A stretch of DNA of 26,935 bases from an uncultured Chloroflexota bacterium. GTDB taxonomy: Bacteria > Chloroflexota > Chloroflexia > Chloroflexales > Roseiflexaceae. Numbering within the stretch: the stretch's first letter is position 1; the number at the start of each line of letters is the position of its first letter. The stretch covers positions 1 through 26,935 of the forward strand of contig CALFIC010000173.1 in assembly GCA_937876225.1 (NCBI GenBank). Reading direction: 5' to 3'. This document shows, piece after piece, positions 7,244 through 14,764 of the stretch. Position numbers and translations under genes: made by a program. The notes under the pieces are model-generated. The model searched no databases. It was given only the letters and a program-made list of their open reading frames with translations, and was not told the origin of the DNA.

Positions 7244-7882
7244 TTAGTATGTAGGATTAATCGTCATATCACGATACCCAGCAGTATTGAGAATATGCGT
7301 ATGGTTAAAGTACGTTTCTGTAGCAACTCCATACGAATATGAGCGATGGACGTGGCCGTGAATCCAATAGCGCGGGCGAAACCAGCGTTGTAACGTCACA
7401 AACGCCTTAGAACCACGATGCGGACGGTCAGCCCCATCATGAATTCCTGCTAACGGTGCATGACTCAGCATCACATCGAGGCCACGACGCCGGTGCGCAT
7501 TGTGCCACATGATGCGGGTCGCAAGGCGCAAACAACGCGCCATCATCTGTGTTTCAGTGAATTGGGGACCAGTATCTGAATTATAGCGGAGTGAGCCACC
7601 CAGCCCCGCCACTAGCAAGCCGTTGACCCGCACCACTGCATCATCGACGGCAATACAGCCACGTGGACCAGTCAATATTTCGCCAGATTCCAATAGCTCA
7701 GGGTGGTCATGATTTCCCATTACATACAGACAAGGAATACTCAGCATGGTGGTGACGTATTCAAGGTAGTAATACGGTAGATCACCACAACCAAATACCA
7801 ATGCCACATCAGCAAATCGTTCTTTGATTTGCAGACTATACACCAGTGGCACTACCTCGTCGCTGAGTGTCAGTACCCGCAT
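7244..7882 (-). CDS. Calcineurin-like metallophosphoesterase with altered first motif
   Basis: A 212-residue protein with the metallophosphoesterase motif series: CGD (32-34), GNHD (56-59), LSHAPL with His141, and GHVH (176-179). The first motif, normally D-x-H, reads SDEV (D8-E9-V10), so one usual metal-binding histidine is missing. The frame is open to 7924, but the ATG at 7882 is chosen because GGAG lies 7 nt before it and the longer form would overlap the kinase stop. It sits between a sensor kinase and a ParB-like gene with 13- and 20-bp gaps. Possible substrates are nucleotides or cyclic nucleotides, but nothing in the sequence decides this. Confidence 0.8.
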   Translation of the reverse strand: MRVLTLSDEVVPLVYSLQIKERFADVALVFGCGDLPYYYLEYVTTMLSIPCLYVMGNHDHPELLESGEILTGPRGCIAVDDAVVRVNGLLVAGLGGSLRYNSDTGPQFTETQMMARCLRLATRIMWHNAHRRRGLDVMLSHAPLAGIHDGADRPHRGSKAFVTLQRWFRPRYWIHGHVHRSYSYGVATETYFNHTHILNTAGYRDMTINPTY

Positions 7883-7895
7883 CGGTGCTCCACTT

Positions 7896-9359
7896 CTAAT
7901 CGTCATCATCAAAGGCGACATCATGCAAACAAGGAATTTCGATAGTAAATGTCGTGCCGACGCCTAGGGTAGAATTGACCGTAACACTGCCGTTATGTGA
8001 TTCTACAATATATTTGACAATAGCTAACCCCAGCCCAGCACCGCTCCCCACATACGCACGGGTACGCGAACGGTCAGCGCGAAAAAAACGATCAAACACA
8101 TGGGGGAGATCTTCGCTACTAATACCCACACCCGTATCTTGGATGGTCACCATTGCCATACCGTCATGGCTGGTTAATCGACATACGACACTCCCATCAT
8201 CAGCAGTGTGCTGTAACGCATTAATACAAATATTGAGGATAGCTTGCTTGAGTCGGTCACGATCACCATTGACCATGACGACCTGCGGGACATCTAGTCG
8301 GAGGGTAATATTACCCGCAAGAGATTTGAGGTCACGAATAGTTTCGAGCAACAGGGTGGCCATATCGACCACTTCAAAACGCATCCCAGCCGCGGCTTCG
8401 TTACGTGCGAGCATCAACAAATCATTGACCAAACGAATCAGCCGTTCGGTTTCGCGTTGCATGTCATCGAGCGATTCATTGAGGAGCCCAGGATCACGCA
8501 TAGCGCCACGATGGAGGATTTCGATATTGCCCTTCATAGCCGCCAAAGGGGTTCGTAACTCATGCGAAGCATCTGCGAGAAAACGCCGTTGCGCTTCAAA
8601 TAAACGCTCAATCCGCTCGAGCAAATCATTCACCGTGACGGTCAATAGTTGGAGTTCATCTTGGACGGTAGGCACAGGTACACGGCGACGCAAGTCAGCG
8701 GCACTGACGATACTTTGCGCGGTCCGTGCAATCACATCGATTGGGCGGAATACCGCCCGGGTCAACCATGCGCCGCCTTGGGCAGCCACAATCATTACGG
8801 CGACCCCACCAAACGCCAGTGCATAAAGAAAAAAGCGTAGGGCGCGTTCGGTTTCACCAACTGGGCGGACTAATTGCAACACGCCACCAACCTGCACCGT
8901 TTGGGTCAGCACATTGACATAGGTCAATGGCACCACCAACACACGCAGGCGTGCGACGCCAATGTCCGTCGTAAACCGAAGCGGATGTCCCGTAACTGCA
9001 TATAGCACCGTATCGGGGGCAAGTGTCAGTCGGCGCGCCAAACCGGGTTGACGAATTAAATTGAGGGAACGGGAGCGAATTCGCCCGTCAGGACTATAGA
9101 CGATTGCCAATAAATTTGTGGTCGCAAAATTTTTAATCGCATCGGGCTCTACAATGGTATTGTCATCATCCATAATTTGCGGTTCGGTACTCGATTTGGT
9201 GACGCTTTCTTGGATGACTTGTGCGCCCAAATCGAGCTCATTATCGATACTATTAATGAGTGCCGTATTGACCACATAATACAACCCAAAATCAAGCAGC
9301 GTCAGTGCTACCGCAAATAATCCCACATACGCCAATGTTAAACGTAGCCGTATTGACAC
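7896..9359 (-). CDS. Sensor histidine kinase (HAMP-HisKA-HATPase)
   Basis: A 487-residue membrane kinase. A first transmembrane helix lies at about residues 8-30, followed by an extracytoplasmic domain of roughly 140 residues, then a second helix near 173-195 and a HAMP linker. The dimerisation box FLADASHELRTPLAAMKG carries the phospho-accepting His. The ATPase domain has the N-box QAILNICINALQHT, the G1 box DTGVGIS, the F-box FDRFF and the G2 box GSGAGLGLAI. The GTG start at 9359 is supported by a GGAGG 7 nt upstream; an ATG at 9422 would overlap the preceding gene. No response regulator is adjacent, so its partner is encoded elsewhere or it acts on one of its operon partners. The tail ends in four aspartates. 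Confidence 0.92.
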   Translation of the reverse strand: MSIRLRLTLAYVGLFAVALTLLDFGLYYVVNTALINSIDNELDLGAQVIQESVTKSSTEPQIMDDDNTIVEPDAIKNFATTNLLAIVYSPDGRIRSRSLNLIRQPGLARRLTLAPDTVLYAVTGHPLRFTTDIGVARLRVLVVPLTYVNVLTQTVQVGGVLQLVRPVGETERALRFFLYALAFGGVAVMIVAAQGGAWLTRAVFRPIDVIARTAQSIVSAADLRRRVPVPTVQDELQLLTVTVNDLLERIERLFEAQRRFLADASHELRTPLAAMKGNIEILHRGAMRDPGLLNESLDDMQRETERLIRLVNDLLMLARNEAAAGMRFEVVDMATLLLETIRDLKSLAGNITLRLDVPQVVMVNGDRDRLKQAILNICINALQHTADDGSVVCRLTSHDGMAMVTIQDTGVGISSEDLPHVFDRFFRADRSRTRAYVGSGAGLGLAIVKYIVESHNGSVTVNSTLGVGTTFTIEIPCLHDVAFDDDD

Positions 9360-9385
9360 GCGAGTACCTCCAAAAGGTACGTATA

Positions 9386-9931
9386 TTACTCGATAGGCAC
9401 GACGTACCCCGCCGATACCCATCCTTCATTGCCATCACTATCACGCACATTACGCCACACCACATCGTCGACTGTTTTATTGGCACCCACTATCTGCAAG
9501 GTAGTACCATCGGGCAATGTTTTGAGGACTTCCGCAGTCCGACTTGGTGCTTTGCGCAAAAATAACCCCGCAGCCCCCGTCCCATTGACACGCACTTGGG
9601 CATTGGCAATAGACACGGTCATGGTTGGCAACATGGTTGCGTCGGGAAGAACCGTCGCCGTCACATTTGTCGCCGTCGCCATATTAACCGAGGGGATACG
9701 ATTCCCCAACAAGGCCCAATTCACCACAATGAAAAAAATCAAAATAATCGCCAACGCCAACCGCCAACCACCCATCAGAAATACCGCGCCCCAACTACTC
9801 GTGCGGCTTAACGGCGAGCGTTGAGTCGTCCGCCGATGGTCATCATTTAGCGTACGGTAGACGCGATCGGCCTCACGCGTAGGTTCACCCGGATAATTAT
9901 GCTGATTATCGGGATCTTCATAGTGGGTCAT
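9386..9931 (-). CDS. Single-pass membrane protein with extracytoplasmic SH3-like domain
   Basis: A 181-residue protein, first gene of the sensor operon. Residues 1-55 are hydrophilic and cytoplasmic-looking (Asp/Arg-rich), about 55-76 form one transmembrane helix, 80-110 are a Thr/Ala-rich linker, and 112-181 match a bacterial SH3 (SH3b) domain: LFLRKAPS, VLKTLPDGTTLQIVG, VVWRNVRDSDGNEGWVSAGYV. SH3b domains usually bind peptidoglycan or cell-wall peptides. The ATG at 9931 has GGAGGG 5 nt upstream; an ATG 33 bp earlier lacks one. Its co-transcription with a sensor kinase suggests a cell-envelope sensing or accessory role, which is inference. Confidence 0.8.
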   Translation of the reverse strand: MTHYEDPDNQHNYPGEPTREADRVYRTLNDDHRRTTQRSPLSRTSSWGAVFLMGGWRLALAIILIFFIVVNWALLGNRIPSVNMATATNVTATVLPDATMLPTMTVSIANAQVRVNGTGAAGLFLRKAPSRTAEVLKTLPDGTTLQIVGANKTVDDVVWRNVRDSDGNEGWVSAGYVVPIE

Positions 9932-9976
9932 GGCTCCCTCCACACAAATAACACACAACATCATTCATTATGCAAT

Positions 9977-10006
9977 ATTACAATATTACTATCATAGTAA
10001 CACCAA
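9977..10006 (-). promoter_or_regulatory. Promoter of the SH3-kinase-phosphoesterase-ParB-like operon, palindrome in the spacer
   Basis: On the minus strand, -35 TTGGTG (10006-10001), an 18-bp spacer and -10 TGTAAT (9982-9977) lie 45 bp before the SH3 start codon. The spacer contains a 15-bp palindrome TTACTAT-n-ATAGTAA (9986-10000). A palindrome in a slightly long spacer recalls operators of MerR-type activators, but no such regulator is in the window, so binding is inference. Confidence 0.45.
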
Positions 10007-10012
10007 TTACCG

Positions 10013-10978
10013 TTATTCGTCACGAATCCGTTGCCGCCAATAATCCAATGATTCGCTGACAATTTGCTCCATCGTAATTTGTGGTTGCCAGCCAGTCACC
10101 GCCACCAAACGACTATTGTCGCCACGCAAAATCGGCTCATCCACTGGGCGCAACCGACTCGGATCAACCTCGATAGTCACCGGCACACGACCGTGCGCCA
10201 CCACCATATCCAAAATATCCCCTATGCGGACCGCCCGCCCCGAACACATGTTATATACCGTCCCACCCGGTGCCCGTTGAATCAACGCCCACAAGGCCCG
10301 CGCCACGTCATCGACGTGCGTGTAGTCCCGTTGCGGCTCGAGGTTTCCGACCTGAATCAACGCTTCTTGACGACCCACCTCGATGAGCGCCATTTGTCGA
10401 CAAAAGGTCTGAATGGCAGTCCGGTCACCCTGACGTGGCCCCACATGGTTGAACGACCGCGTCACCACCGTATGCACGCCATAACTATCGAAATACTGCA
10501 ACCCCAACAATTCTTGACCCACCTTGCTAATCCCGTATGGTGAGGCTGGGCGCATGGGGTGCGATTCTTGGATGGGGATGGCATCGGGAGCCACCACGCC
10601 GTATTGGGCACTCGACCCCGCAATATGTACCCGTGCTGACGGTGCATGCCGCCGCACTGCTTCCAGTAGATTAATCGTCCCCTCAACGTTAGCACGCATC
10701 GTTGCCACTGGGGCGCCCCACGATGCAGACGGGTAGCTTTGGGCTGCCAGATGGAAAATATAATCGGGACGGGCTTGCGCTACGGCATCACCCACGGCAA
10801 ATGCATCTTCGATATCACCTTCAAAAAAAGTAATTTGCGATTGCACACGCGCCAACGCTCGCGGATCGCTCCGCCAGCGCCGAAATACCGCCAACTCCAC
10901 ATCGGGCTGGCGCAACAAATATTCCGCCAGGCTACTCCCCACTGGCCCAGTTGCACCGGTAATTAACACACGCGCCAT
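10013..10978 (-). CDS. SDR-family NDP-sugar epimerase/dehydratase, GDP-6-deoxy-4-keto-mannose reductase-like
   Basis: A 321-residue extended short-chain dehydrogenase. The N-terminal Rossmann fold shows GATGPVG (8-14); the catalytic residues are in GSSAQYG (121-127) and Y148-G-I-S-K152. Further family signatures are SFNHVGPRQ, QRDYTHVDDVARA and, near the end, RLRPVDEPILRGDNSRL followed by TGWQP. The last pattern is characteristic of GDP-mannose 4,6-dehydratases and the GDP-4-keto-6-deoxy-mannose reductases (Rmd) that make GDP-rhamnose, so one of these is likelier than a UDP-glucose epimerase. The ATG at 10978 is chosen because GGAGGGG lies 4 nt before it. It appears to be a single-gene unit, and no other sugar-nucleotide genes adjoin it, which leaves the exact sugar open. 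Confidence 0.85.
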   Translation of the reverse strand: MARVLITGATGPVGSSLAEYLLRQPDVELAVFRRWRSDPRALARVQSQITFFEGDIEDAFAVGDAVAQARPDYIFHLAAQSYPSASWGAPVATMRANVEGTINLLEAVRRHAPSARVHIAGSSAQYGVVAPDAIPIQESHPMRPASPYGISKVGQELLGLQYFDSYGVHTVVTRSFNHVGPRQGDRTAIQTFCRQMALIEVGRQEALIQVGNLEPQRDYTHVDDVARALWALIQRAPGGTVYNMCSGRAVRIGDILDMVVAHGRVPVTIEVDPSRLRPVDEPILRGDNSRLVAVTGWQPQITMEQIVSESLDYWRQRIRDE

Positions 10979-11051
10979 CTGCCCCTCCACCCTGTCATGC
11001 ATTTTTTATTGCTACCACTATACAATACCTGCACCAATTAATGTAGAGTAG

Positions 11052-11071
11052 AGCCGCAGCATGTTGCGGCT
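11052..11071. repeat. 7-bp hairpin in the intergenic region
   Basis: AGCCGCA (11052-11058) pairs with TGCGGCT (11065-11071) around a 6-nt loop. It lies in the 206-bp gap between two minus-strand genes. It lacks a T-run on the minus strand, so it is not an obvious terminator; its role is unknown. Confidence 0.4.
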
Positions 11072-11104
11072 AGGGTTTTGGCGTAGGTATTGATTATGAA
11101 TAAC

Positions 11105-11160
11105 AAAAATACGCCCTCACCAATATATCCCCACATGGAGGAGTATATGGAGCGGGCGTA
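11105..11160 (-). terminator. Terminator of the DUF1761-like gene
   Basis: On the minus strand an imperfect hairpin closed by a perfect 7-bp TACGCCC/GGGCGTA stem (11110-11116 with 11154-11160) has additional inner pairing. It is followed by TTTTTGTTATT and lies 24 bp after the stop codon at 11185, a standard intrinsic terminator position. Confidence 0.7.
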
Positions 11161-11184
11161 ATTACGAGGTGCTTTTTATTCAGT

Positions 11185-11610
11185 TTATGCAAAAAAAGAC
11201 AGAATCACCCCAAATAGCACGAAATTCAGGAGGTGATTGCCGATTTCGATGCCCCACACATACAACGGGTGCGCCGCAAACAACTTGTTGACGAGATACG
11301 TCGGCATCACAAAGGCCAACCAAAACACCACCCCTGCTTGAGCTCCTTGCATCCAATCATAGCCCTGTGGATAGATTGCGTGCAACACAACCGACATCAT
11401 AATCGCTTGCACGAAACAGGCCACAAAGGTCAACCCAAACACCATGCCCATGTTTTGGCCACCACCAGGGATTTGCGCGCCGGTTTTGCCGATACCCGTC
11501 CACCAAATGGGGAAAAAGGTTTTTGGACCAAACCACAACGATCCACTCACAATCGCCACAATCATACAAATCAACACACCCAACCATGGAATCGTCACAA
11601 AATCAAACAT
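11185..11610 (-). CDS. DUF1761-like four-helix membrane protein
   Basis: A 141-residue very hydrophobic protein with about four transmembrane helices, at approximately 8-28, 55-77, 87-108 and 118-140. The first helix is followed by SGSLWFGPKTFFPIWWTGIGK, whose 'WFGP...W...G' pattern is the hallmark of DUF1761 proteins, a family without assigned function. The ATG at 11610 is preceded by AGGA about 9 nt upstream and by a strong promoter; an in-frame ATG 15 bp earlier lies between the promoter and that ribosome site. It is a single-gene unit, divergent from gatB. Confidence 0.75.
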   Translation of the reverse strand: MFDFVTIPWLGVLICMIVAIVSGSLWFGPKTFFPIWWTGIGKTGAQIPGGGQNMGMVFGLTFVACFVQAIMMSVVLHAIYPQGYDWMQGAQAGVVFWLAFVMPTYLVNKLFAAHPLYVWGIEIGNHLLNFVLFGVILSFFA

Positions 11611-11642
11611 TGTTGGTATCCTCAACTATGCAAATGCGCCAA

Positions 11643-11671
11643 ATTTTACGGGCTATCGCCATATTCGTCAA
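11643..11671 (-). promoter_or_regulatory. Promoter of the DUF1761-like gene
   Basis: On the minus strand, TTGACG (11671-11666), a 17-bp spacer and TAAAAT (11648-11643) each match consensus at five of six positions. The -10 lies 33 bp before the start codon at 11610. Confidence 0.7.
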
Positions 11672-11726
11672 ACACTCAGCCAAGATATCAATCAATACCA
11701 GTCGCATATCTCCCTTGAATTCACGC

Positions 11727-11732
11727 TATAAT
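11727..11732 (+). promoter_or_regulatory. -10 box of gatB
   Basis: A perfect TATAAT inside the 11-mer GCTATAATAGA that also precedes the oxidoreductase gene at 419. It lies 39 bp before the gatB start; no clear -35 is seen at the right spacing. Divergent DUF1761 promoter elements lie 56 bp upstream. Confidence 0.55.
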
Positions 11733-11771
11733 AGAGACTCAGTATGGTTTGATTCGGTAGGAAGCATGCCC

Positions 11772-13223
11772 ATGAAGTATATTGCTACGATTGGTCTCGA
11801 GGTCCATGCCCAGATTCGCACCACATCCAAGATGTTTTGCGGCTGTCGCACCGACGCCTCGCAGGCCACACCCAACACCAATGTCTGCCCTGTTTGTTTG
11901 GGGCTCCCTGGTGCCTTACCAGTGCCCAATCGCCGTGCCATCGAATTGGCGACGATGACGGGACTGGCGTTGCATTCCACCATTACCCGCGATAGCACGA
12001 TTAGTCGCAAAAACTACTTTTACCCCGACTTGCCTTCCTCATATCAACGCAGTCAATACGAAGACCCGTTGTGCGTGGGTGGCTATGTCGAATTCCCTAG
12101 TGCGGGTGGCACACGGCGCATCGAGCTGACCCGCATCCACATCGAAGAAGACACGGGCAAACTCACGCACATGCCCGATGGTAGCTCGTTGATCGATTAC
12201 AATCGAGCCGGCGTACCGTTGATGGAAATCGTGTCGGAGCCCGATATCGCCAGCGCCGAAGAAGCCCGCCTCTACTTCCAAACCCTACACCAGCTCCTTT
12301 TGTGGATTGGGGTCAACAGCGGTAATTTGGAAGAAGGCGCGTTGCGCTGCGATGCCAATGTGTCAGTACGCCCCGAAGGCCAAAAGGAATTCGGCACCAA
12401 GGTCGAAATCAAAAACGTCAACTCGTTCCGCAATGTCGAACGGGCCATCAACTACGAAATCGAACGCCAAATCAGCGTGGTTACGAGTGGTGGCAAAATC
12501 ATCCAATCGACCCGCGGCTGGAATGACGCCTTGGCCAAAACCATCGAGCAACGTACCAAAGAATTTGCCCACGACTATCGTTACTTCCCGGATCCGGACA
12601 TCCCGCCCTTGCAGATGGAAGCCGAATACGTCACCCAGATTGCCGCCCGTCTGCCCGAATTACCGGCTGCCCGGCGCGAACGCTTTAGCACGCAATACGG
12701 CCTTAGCCTCAAAGACGCTGATTCGTTGACCATTACCCACGAAGTCGCAGACTTCTACGAGGCAACGGTCACCGCAACCGTCGCAGCTGGTGGCAGTGCC
12801 CGTGACGCCGCCGTCTGGATTATCGGTGAATACTTCCGCTTGCTCAACGACAGCGGCGACGATATCACCCAGGCCGCCCAACGCATGACCCCACACCACA
12901 TCGCCACCATCGTAGCGCTAGTGACCAAAGGGACGATTACGCGAGCCTCAGCCAAAGAAGTTTTTGAGGAGTGCTACCAACACGGCAGCGATCCCGAAAA
13001 GATCGTTGCAAGCCGTGGTTTGGCCGTCATCGGTGATAGTGATGCGCTGTTAACGATGGCGCGTGCTGCGGTCATTGCCAATCCCAAAGCGGTCGCCGAC
13101 TTCAAGAGCGGCAAAGACGCCGCCATCAAGTTCCTTGTCGGTCAAATCATGAAAGCGTCACGCGGACAAGCCAGCCCCCAATCTGCGGAAGCAGCAGTGG
13201 TAACGGCCTTGTCTGAAGTATAA
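11772..13223 (+). CDS. gatB: Aspartyl/glutamyl-tRNA amidotransferase subunit B
   Basis: A 483-residue protein with the complete GatB layout, the subunit that binds mischarged Glu-tRNA-Gln or Asp-tRNA-Asn and phosphorylates the acid before amidation. It begins KYIATIGLEVHAQ, followed by FCGCR and NVCPVCLGLPG (Cys residues of the metal site), RKNYFYPDLPSSYQRSQY (the cradle kinase-like core), HIEEDTGKL and DYNRAGVPLMEIVSEPD. The C-terminal helical plus YqeY-like tail domain covers about the last 150 residues. The ATG at 11772 sits 9 nt from AGGA; the ATG at 11766 is only 3 nt from it, and frames open further upstream would cross the promoter. gatA and gatC are not in the window. Single-gene unit with its own terminator. 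Confidence 0.96.
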   Translation: MKYIATIGLEVHAQIRTTSKMFCGCRTDASQATPNTNVCPVCLGLPGALPVPNRRAIELATMTGLALHSTITRDSTISRKNYFYPDLPSSYQRSQYEDPLCVGGYVEFPSAGGTRRIELTRIHIEEDTGKLTHMPDGSSLIDYNRAGVPLMEIVSEPDIASAEEARLYFQTLHQLLLWIGVNSGNLEEGALRCDANVSVRPEGQKEFGTKVEIKNVNSFRNVERAINYEIERQISVVTSGGKIIQSTRGWNDALAKTIEQRTKEFAHDYRYFPDPDIPPLQMEAEYVTQIAARLPELPAARRERFSTQYGLSLKDADSLTITHEVADFYEATVTATVAAGGSARDAAVWIIGEYFRLLNDSGDDITQAAQRMTPHHIATIVALVTKGTITRASAKEVFEECYQHGSDPEKIVASRGLAVIGDSDALLTMARAAVIANPKAVADFKSGKDAAIKFLVGQIMKASRGQASPQSAEAAVVTALSEV

Positions 13224-13248
13224 TGGCACCACGATCTGCTGATTAAAT

Positions 13249-13301
13249 GACATGGCATGTGGCGACATTTCTCGATTCGGGCTCATTCCATGTCGTTTTT
13301 T
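13249..13301 (+). terminator. Intrinsic terminator of gatB
   Basis: GACATGGCATG (13249-13259) pairs with CATTCCATGTC (13284-13294), 11 bp with one mismatch, and a G plus six Ts follow at 13296-13301. It starts 26 bp after the gatB stop. Confidence 0.8.
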
Positions 13302-13327
13302 GTGGTGAAAAGGTGCATTGGCTACCA

Positions 13328-13349
13328 ATTTGTGCGGTTTGACACAAAT
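13328..13349 (+). promoter_or_regulatory. Rex-like operator over the nuoF promoter
   Basis: A 22-bp perfect-arm dyad, ATTTGTG (13328-13334), N8, CACAAAT (13343-13349), contains TTGTG-N8-CACAA, the half-sites and spacing of the NADH/NAD+-responsive repressor Rex. The -35 hexamer (13339-13344) lies inside it. A second, outer dyad GCTACCA/TGGTAGC (13321-13327, 13359-13365) surrounds it. The inner bases (CG...GA) differ from the usual AA...TT. No rex gene is in the window, so Rex itself is inference. Confidence 0.55.
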
Positions 13350-13367
13350 AGCCCGAAGTGGTAGCAT
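13339..13367 (+). promoter_or_regulatory. Promoter of the nuo cluster
   Basis: Perfect -35 TTGACA (13339-13344), 17-bp spacer, -10 TAGCAT (13362-13367). An alternative -10, CATAAT (13365-13370), would need a 20-bp spacer. The implied 5' leader to the nuoF start at 13430 is about 55 nt. Confidence 0.65.
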
Positions 13368-13429
13368 AATGCCCGTTAATCGGCATGTACAGTCATCCTA
13401 CTGGCGAACTGAAAGTAAGCAGGTTATTT

Positions 13430-14722
13430 ATGCCGCCAATCACCGAACACGTCGTCTTGCGTGATAATGACGTACCCAACATTGCAGACCTCGATGTCTA
13501 CATCAAGCATGAAGGCTACGAGGCGCTCCGCATTGCCGTCACAGAAAAGACTCCCGCCGACGTTATCAACGTCGTCAAAGAAGCCGGGTTGCGCGGCCGT
13601 GGTGGCGCAGGCTTCCCGACAGGTGTCAAGTGGGGCTTTTTGCCCAAGGATGTCTATCCTCGCTATTTGTGCTGTAATGCAGACGAAAGCGAACCGGGGA
13701 CCTTCAATAATCACCAAATCATCGACCGCAATCCGCACCAACTCATCGAAGGGGTGGCGTTAGCGGCCTATGCCATTGAATGTCAAACGGCCTTCATCTA
13801 TATCCGGGGCGAATTCGCCGCCGGAGCCCTGCGCCTCGAAAAGGCCATCGCCGATGCCACCGCCCGTGGCTTCCTCGGCAAAAACGCCTTTGGCACTGGT
13901 GTGAATATCAACATCATCGTCAGTCGTGGTGCCGGTGCCTACATCTGTGGCGAAGAAACTGCCTTGATGGAATCTCTCGAAGGCAAAATCGGCCAACCCC
14001 GCCTCAAGCCACCATTCCCTGCCATCGCCGGTTTGTACAGCAAACCAACCATCGTCAACAACGTCGAAACCTTGACCAACGTGCCCCGCATCGTCCTCAA
14101 GGGTGCTGAATGGTACCGCAAAAACGGCACCGAAAAAAGCCCTGGCACCAAGGTCTTTTCGGTATCGGGACATGTACGCAAACCAGGCAACTACGAAGTG
14201 CAATTCGGTACCACCATGCGCGAGCTCATCTATGACTACGCCGGTGGCATGCGCGAAGACCGCAAGGTCAAAATCATCGTCCCTGGTGGTGCGTCTGCAG
14301 CCTGGTTGACCGAAGCCAACATCGATGTGGCCATGGACTACGAATCACTCGCCGCCGCCGGCACCATGCTCGGCTCGGGTGGCGTGATTATTTTGAACGA
14401 AACCGTGAGTGCGGTCGAGTTGGCCTACAAAATGGATGAGTTCTTTAAGCATGAATCATGTGGCAAATGCACACCATGCCGTGAAGGAACCCACTATTTG
14501 GTCAAAACCTTGCACCGCTTGAATCATGGTGGTGCCCAAAAGAACGATATCGCCAAACTCCACGACATCTACAATCAGATGGCTGGCAACTGCTTCTGTT
14601 TGTTGGGCGAAAGCGCCGTGGTGCCCATCCGCACCGCCCTCAAGCTCTTCCCTCACGAATTCGAAGAAGCCCTCGCCAAATCATCTGCACGGCACGCCAT
14701 TCCGCTGACCTTGGCGCACTAG
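13430..14722 (+). CDS. nuoF: NADH-quinone oxidoreductase subunit F
   Basis: The 430-residue NADH- and FMN-binding subunit of complex I, at the tip of the cytoplasmic arm. LRGRGGAGFPTGVKW (54-68) is the FMN/NADH Rossmann-like glycine loop, CNADESEPGTFNNH (82-95) and GAGAYICGEETAL (167-179) are nucleotide-site signatures, and SCGKCTPCREGT with C344, C347, C350 plus C390 bind the N3 [4Fe-4S] cluster. The ATG at 13430 has AGG 6 nt upstream and gives the usual length; a start at 13385 would add 15 atypical residues close to the promoter. It is the first gene of a nine-gene nuo run. Its usual partner NuoE ([2Fe-2S] N1a) is absent from this window. Confidence 0.96.
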   Translation: MPPITEHVVLRDNDVPNIADLDVYIKHEGYEALRIAVTEKTPADVINVVKEAGLRGRGGAGFPTGVKWGFLPKDVYPRYLCCNADESEPGTFNNHQIIDRNPHQLIEGVALAAYAIECQTAFIYIRGEFAAGALRLEKAIADATARGFLGKNAFGTGVNINIIVSRGAGAYICGEETALMESLEGKIGQPRLKPPFPAIAGLYSKPTIVNNVETLTNVPRIVLKGAEWYRKNGTEKSPGTKVFSVSGHVRKPGNYEVQFGTTMRELIYDYAGGMREDRKVKIIVPGGASAAWLTEANIDVAMDYESLAAAGTMLGSGGVIILNETVSAVELAYKMDEFFKHESCGKCTPCREGTHYLVKTLHRLNHGGAQKNDIAKLHDIYNQMAGNCFCLLGESAVVPIRTALKLFPHEFEEALAKSSARHAIPLTLAH

Positions 14723-14764
14723 TGCTGAACCGTACCAAATCGGACAGCCGGGAGTAAGAGAACG

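Noticed and set aside
7954..8826. A 290-codon open frame on the plus strand opposite the sensor kinase
   Set aside because: It mirrors the kinase gene, is rich in Ser/Arg as antisense frames are, and lacks any domain or ribosome site; the kinase motifs on the other strand are unambiguous.
10979..11184. A small gene in the 206-bp gap between the SDR and DUF1761 genes
   Set aside because: No open frame with a ribosome site is seen; the region holds a terminator and a short hairpin only.
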